A stretch of DNA of 64,000 nt, from NCBI GenBank assembly GCA_947594855.1, contig CANQEL010000006.1:57687-121686 (forward strand), in the 5' to 3' direction. The position numbers and the translations under genes were made by a program. A model generated the notes under the pieces. The model saw only the letters and a list, made by a program, of their open reading frames with translations, had not been told where the DNA came from and made no database searches. This stretch comes from an uncultured Lachnospiraceae bacterium (GTDB lineage Bacteria > Bacillota > Clostridia > Lachnospirales > Lachnospiraceae). Shown one piece after another: positions 61,423-64,000 of the stretch; positions within the stretch are counted from its first letter, which is position 1; each line of letters opens with the position of its first letter.

Positions 61423-63102
61423 TCAAGAAATAATATCTTCTTTTTTTATTTCATCAAACATTTCCTTCACAGCAGGCGCATTTTTGGTTAACTTCTTAAT
61501 ACTCAAATCTTCTGCCTTATTATTAGCCAACCGAAGCTGATTTTCAGACGAAATAAGTGCTTCTCTTGTTTTTTGCAGGTGCGAAATTGTTTTATCAATT
61601 TCGTCAATAGCAGTCTTAAATTTATCGCTAGCTATTCTATAGTTGCGTGCAAATCCCTCTTTAAAGGCATTCATGTTGTCTTCAAAATGTAAAATATCTA
61701 TCTGCTGATGCTTTGCTAGTTCTAACTCCTTCCGATATTTTAATGAATTCAACGCAGCATTTCTCAACAACGTAATAAGCGGAATAAAAAATTGCGGGCG
61801 TATTACATACATTTTTTCGTATCTGTAAGAAACATCTACAATACCATTATTATACAATTCATTATCAATTTCTAACAAAGAAACCAGTACCGCATACTCA
61901 CATCCTTTTTCACGTCTATCTTTATCAAGTTCTTTTAAAAAATCTTCATTCTTGTGTTTAGTCGCTGTTTCGTCCATCTCATTTTTCATTTCAAACATAA
62001 TGGAGATAAACTCTATTCCTTCCGCTGCCTCTCTAAAAATAAAATCCCCCTTACTTCCTGTTTTTGCGTCATTATCTTTTTCAAAATATGCTGTTGGAAA
62101 TGCCGTCATTCTTAATGAATTAAATTGATTCAGACAATGTTGCTCAAGGCTTTCTCCTATCATTTTAGTAGATTGTCTAGCTTTAAAATCTTTATAATAC
62201 TCAATCAACTCATCTTTTGACTTAAGTTTATCTTCATATTCTCTATGCAAGGATTGTTCTTTTAATTGATTTTCTGTTTCTTTATTCGACAGTTTACTTT
62301 TTAGTTCCGTAATTTCTGTTAATTTTTGAGAAAGTTCTTTTTCTTTCTCCTGAACCGCCTCTGAAACTGCCAGTTTCTTTTCTGCTTCGCTATTTTCGAG
62401 CTTAGCCTTTAATTCTTCAATAATACGACTTTTCTCTATCAATTCCTCGATTTTTCTTTCTAATACCTCTTGTTTCTCCTTATCCTTTTTACTAACAGCT
62501 TTACTAACTGCTAATTGTTTTTCGATTTCACTCTCAGACATTTGGGCCTTTAGTTGTTCAATAACTTTATCCTTTTCTCTGTCCTCAGCAGAAAACTTTT
62601 CCTTCAACACATTAATTTCTTCTATTTTCTTTGAAATTTCTTTTTCTTTACCACTAACAGCCTCTGAAATAGCTAGTTTTCTTTCATTTTCACCATTTTC
62701 GATTTGGGCCTTAAGTTGAGCAATCATACGATCCTTATCTGCTAATTCGTCATTTTTCTTTTCAACTACAAGTTCCCGTTCCTTCTCCTTTTTATTAATA
62801 GCTTCGCTTATTGCAAGCTGTTTCTCAGTCTCATTTTCAGATACTTGTGTCTTTAATTGTTCAATCATTTTATCCTTTTCCACAAGTTCTGCTTCTTTTG
62901 AAGAAAGAAATTTATCAAACTCCTCTTTCTGCTTCATTTTAACCAGTTCTATATCTTTTTCTTTCATTTCTTCAAAATCTTTTTCTCTTTGTTTGATTTC
63001 TTTATCGAATTCTTTATCCCTAACTTGTTGAACAATCTGTGCATAACCAGATTCATCAACCACAAAAACTTCTCCACAATTAGGACATTTAATTTCCTGC
63101 AT
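61423..63102 (-). CDS. DUF2130 coiled-coil protein
   Basis: Protein of 559 residues. It opens with a zinc-ribbon half (MQEIKCPNCGEVFVVDESGY). Then come about 270 residues of long charged coiled coil with a repeated unit (AISEAINKKEKERELVVEKK type, with NDELADKDRMIAQLKAQ appearing three or four times). The C-terminal domain is DUF2130: QSTKMIGESLEQHCLNQFNS, GSKGDFIFREAAEGIEFISI and IMFEMKNEMDETATKHKNED, with a PD-(D/E)xK-like acidic/Lys pattern (GDF...EMKN). These proteins occur singly and in defence islands; a nuclease role has been proposed. ATG 63102 has AAAGGAT upstream; the longer frame's 34 residues are not needed. Confidence 0.85.
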   Translation of the reverse strand: MQEIKCPNCGEVFVVDESGYAQIVQQVRDKEFDKEIKQREKDFEEMKEKDIELVKMKQKEEFDKFLSSKEAELVEKDKMIEQLKTQVSENETEKQLAISEAINKKEKERELVVEKKNDELADKDRMIAQLKAQIENGENERKLAISEAVSGKEKEISKKIEEINVLKEKFSAEDREKDKVIEQLKAQMSESEIEKQLAVSKAVSKKDKEKQEVLERKIEELIEKSRIIEELKAKLENSEAEKKLAVSEAVQEKEKELSQKLTEITELKSKLSNKETENQLKEQSLHREYEDKLKSKDELIEYYKDFKARQSTKMIGESLEQHCLNQFNSLRMTAFPTAYFEKDNDAKTGSKGDFIFREAAEGIEFISIMFEMKNEMDETATKHKNEDFLKELDKDRREKGCEYAVLVSLLEIDNELYNNGIVDVSYRYEKMYVIRPQFFIPLITLLRNAALNSLKYRKELELAKHQQIDILHFEDNMNAFKEGFARNYRIASDKFKTAIDEIDKTISHLQKTREALISSENQLRLANNKAEDLSIKKLTKNAPAVKEMFDEIKKEDIIS

Positions 63103-63803
63103 GGTTTTACATCCTTTCAATTCATATTTCTTTACACTATGACGGTTTTTGTTCCTTGATTCTACCATAGTATCGAAGATTCCTCTACAAGAATATAGGG
63201 GCACAGCACCGCCACGTCCTACATCTCTACCGTTTCAACAATCTCTCAATTTTCTATTTTTCGTAAAAATTATCTCATTCTTTACAAAGCAATTTCATGC
63301 GTTCAAATCCCTCACTTCCACCTGACAATCTGGCTATATACGTTTATATTTCCAGTCAAACTGCGTATCCCATTATTATTTGATTTTATCTGTTCTGACA
63401 CACATATCCAACCAATCAGATCCTTTAAATCATCCAACTTCATGCTTCTTTTTTTCTCCCAATTTATATATCAAAAGTATATTTATATTTTTTATCTCAT
63501 ATTTTCTAATTTTAATGTATCTTTTTTAGTCATTTTGAAGTCACAGGGCAAAAAATCTCTAGAAATCCTTTAAAACAGAGCATTTTGGAGAAAGTAGAAT
63601 TATTCGAACTTGATTTCGTTAACTACATCTTATGTATAATCAAATTTTGCATTACTATATTTTGTATGTTTACTCTTGATATTCTATGTATTTTTCCTCA
63701 TTTTGAGACTTTTTGCAAGCATTTTTCAATTATACTATGTCTTTTTCTTCTCATTTTCTCTTTGACATTATCTCCCTCGTCATATCCTGCTCATATTTTT
63801 TTC
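63103..63803. other. AT-rich spacer, no intact gene
   Basis: No supported gene. Possible remnants occur on the minus strand, but stops are frequent. A plus-strand frame of 74 codons (63585-63809) is hydrophobic and Phe/Ile-rich as expected of chance AT-rich DNA. Confidence 0.5.
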
Positions 63804-64000
63804 TTATAATTCATCTGCAAAGTCATCCTCCGGCTCTTTACCATTTCTTCCTATTCAAGAGCTTTAGTAATTCTATAATATCTACTCTCCAAAGCCTCTC
63901 TTCCTCCTTCCATTACGTCACAAATAGCATCTCTTATCTCAAAATCTTGTAAAGCGCCTGAATGAGATGCATTTATTTCTCCGCCTGCAAATTCCATATG
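63804..64000 (-). pseudogene. Frameshifted C-terminal end of a gene running off the right edge
   Basis: On the minus strand the frame is open from the edge and reads MEFAGGEINASHSGALQDFE, then IRDAICDVMEGGREALESRY and YRITKALE, stop at 63853-63851. A one-base shift at the stop continues as GRNGKEPEDDFADEL to TAA at 63806-63804, which has natural coding character. Either the gene has lost its tail by a frameshift or this is a broken copy. The ATG at 63997 may or may not be the start. The source family is not recognised; it resembles accessory-element proteins. Confidence 0.5.

Noticed and set aside
63585..63809. Plus-strand hydrophobic frame of 74 codons
   Set aside because: Phe/Ile/Leu content is what AT-rich DNA gives by chance; it overlaps coding-like sequence on the other strand.

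Overview
The window looks like a piece of chromosome from a low-GC, Gram-positive anaerobe of the Lachnospiraceae (Clostridia). The grounds are the AT-rich sequence, strong AGGAGG-type ribosome binding sites, occasional TTG and GTG starts, secreted proteins with Ig-like domains and Thr/Pro/Ala linkers, BspA-type leucine-rich repeats, an ammonium transporter fused to a PII domain, and a clostridial-type cyclic-di-GMP riboswitch. The species cannot be told from sequence alone. Most genes run on the minus strand.

Layout. (A) 1-19.2 kb is mostly housekeeping and cell-envelope DNA: an MscS channel running off the left edge, YesL-like and DUF1015 proteins, an AI-2E-family transporter, a lipoprotein, a catalytically degenerate ABC ATPase, TcdA, a c-di-GMP-I riboswitch in front of a large surface protein, a secreted SGNH esterase, a YafQ-type toxin-antitoxin pair, tRNA-Arg(ACG), a flavin reductase, an L,D-transpeptidase, the Amt-PII fusion with an attenuator-like leader, a secreted papain-like amidase, a WYL regulator, and an Rrf2 regulator next to a cupin with a clear operator. 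(B) 19.2-30.7 kb is a defence-like island, bounded by an imperfect 38-bp direct repeat. It holds a TOPRIM/RloB-like protein with its AAA ATPase, a 1319-residue HD-domain protein, a Nudix hydrolase, a Schlafen/AlbA-type ATP-binding protein and a PLD-DEAD helicase-DUF3427 protein. (C) 30.7-32.6 kb has bioB with a BirA-like operator, and a methyltransferase. (D) 32.7-54.4 kb is a large co-directional Ter (tellurite/stress) cluster. It reads from a P-type Ca2+ ATPase through a decayed terD, two intact TerD genes, a protein kinase, a TerY-like VWA protein, a PP2C phosphatase, a zinc-ribbon LRR protein, an AIM24 protein and a transglutaminase. It continues with ATP-grasp, HAD, C-C bond lyase, PRTase-TRSP and StiP-Pelota genes, a recently amplified repeat protein, a free-standing TerY-C zinc module and a protein with an aerolysin/ETX-MTX2-like C-terminus. 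(E) 55.4-60 kb has a two-gene unit: a Hint (intein-type) protein followed by a LamG/LamG/transglutaminase-like protein. (F) 60-64 kb is decaying accessory DNA: a Schlafen-like pseudogene downstream of a DUF2130 gene, and a frameshifted gene at the right edge.

How the genes may work together. In region D, kinase, phosphatase and VWA proteins probably control a TerD membrane-associated complex. The ATP-grasp/PRTase/lyase/HAD/Pelota genes are the set predicted in published comparative genomics of Ter systems to make a nucleoside-like metabolite, and the pore-forming-like protein at the far end is a candidate effector. In region B the mix of ATPase, TOPRIM, HD, AlbA and helicase genes suggests stacked anti-phage systems. 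The least conventional candidates are the Ter cluster with its aerolysin-like gene, the 1319-aa HD protein, and the Hint plus LamG-transglutaminase pair.
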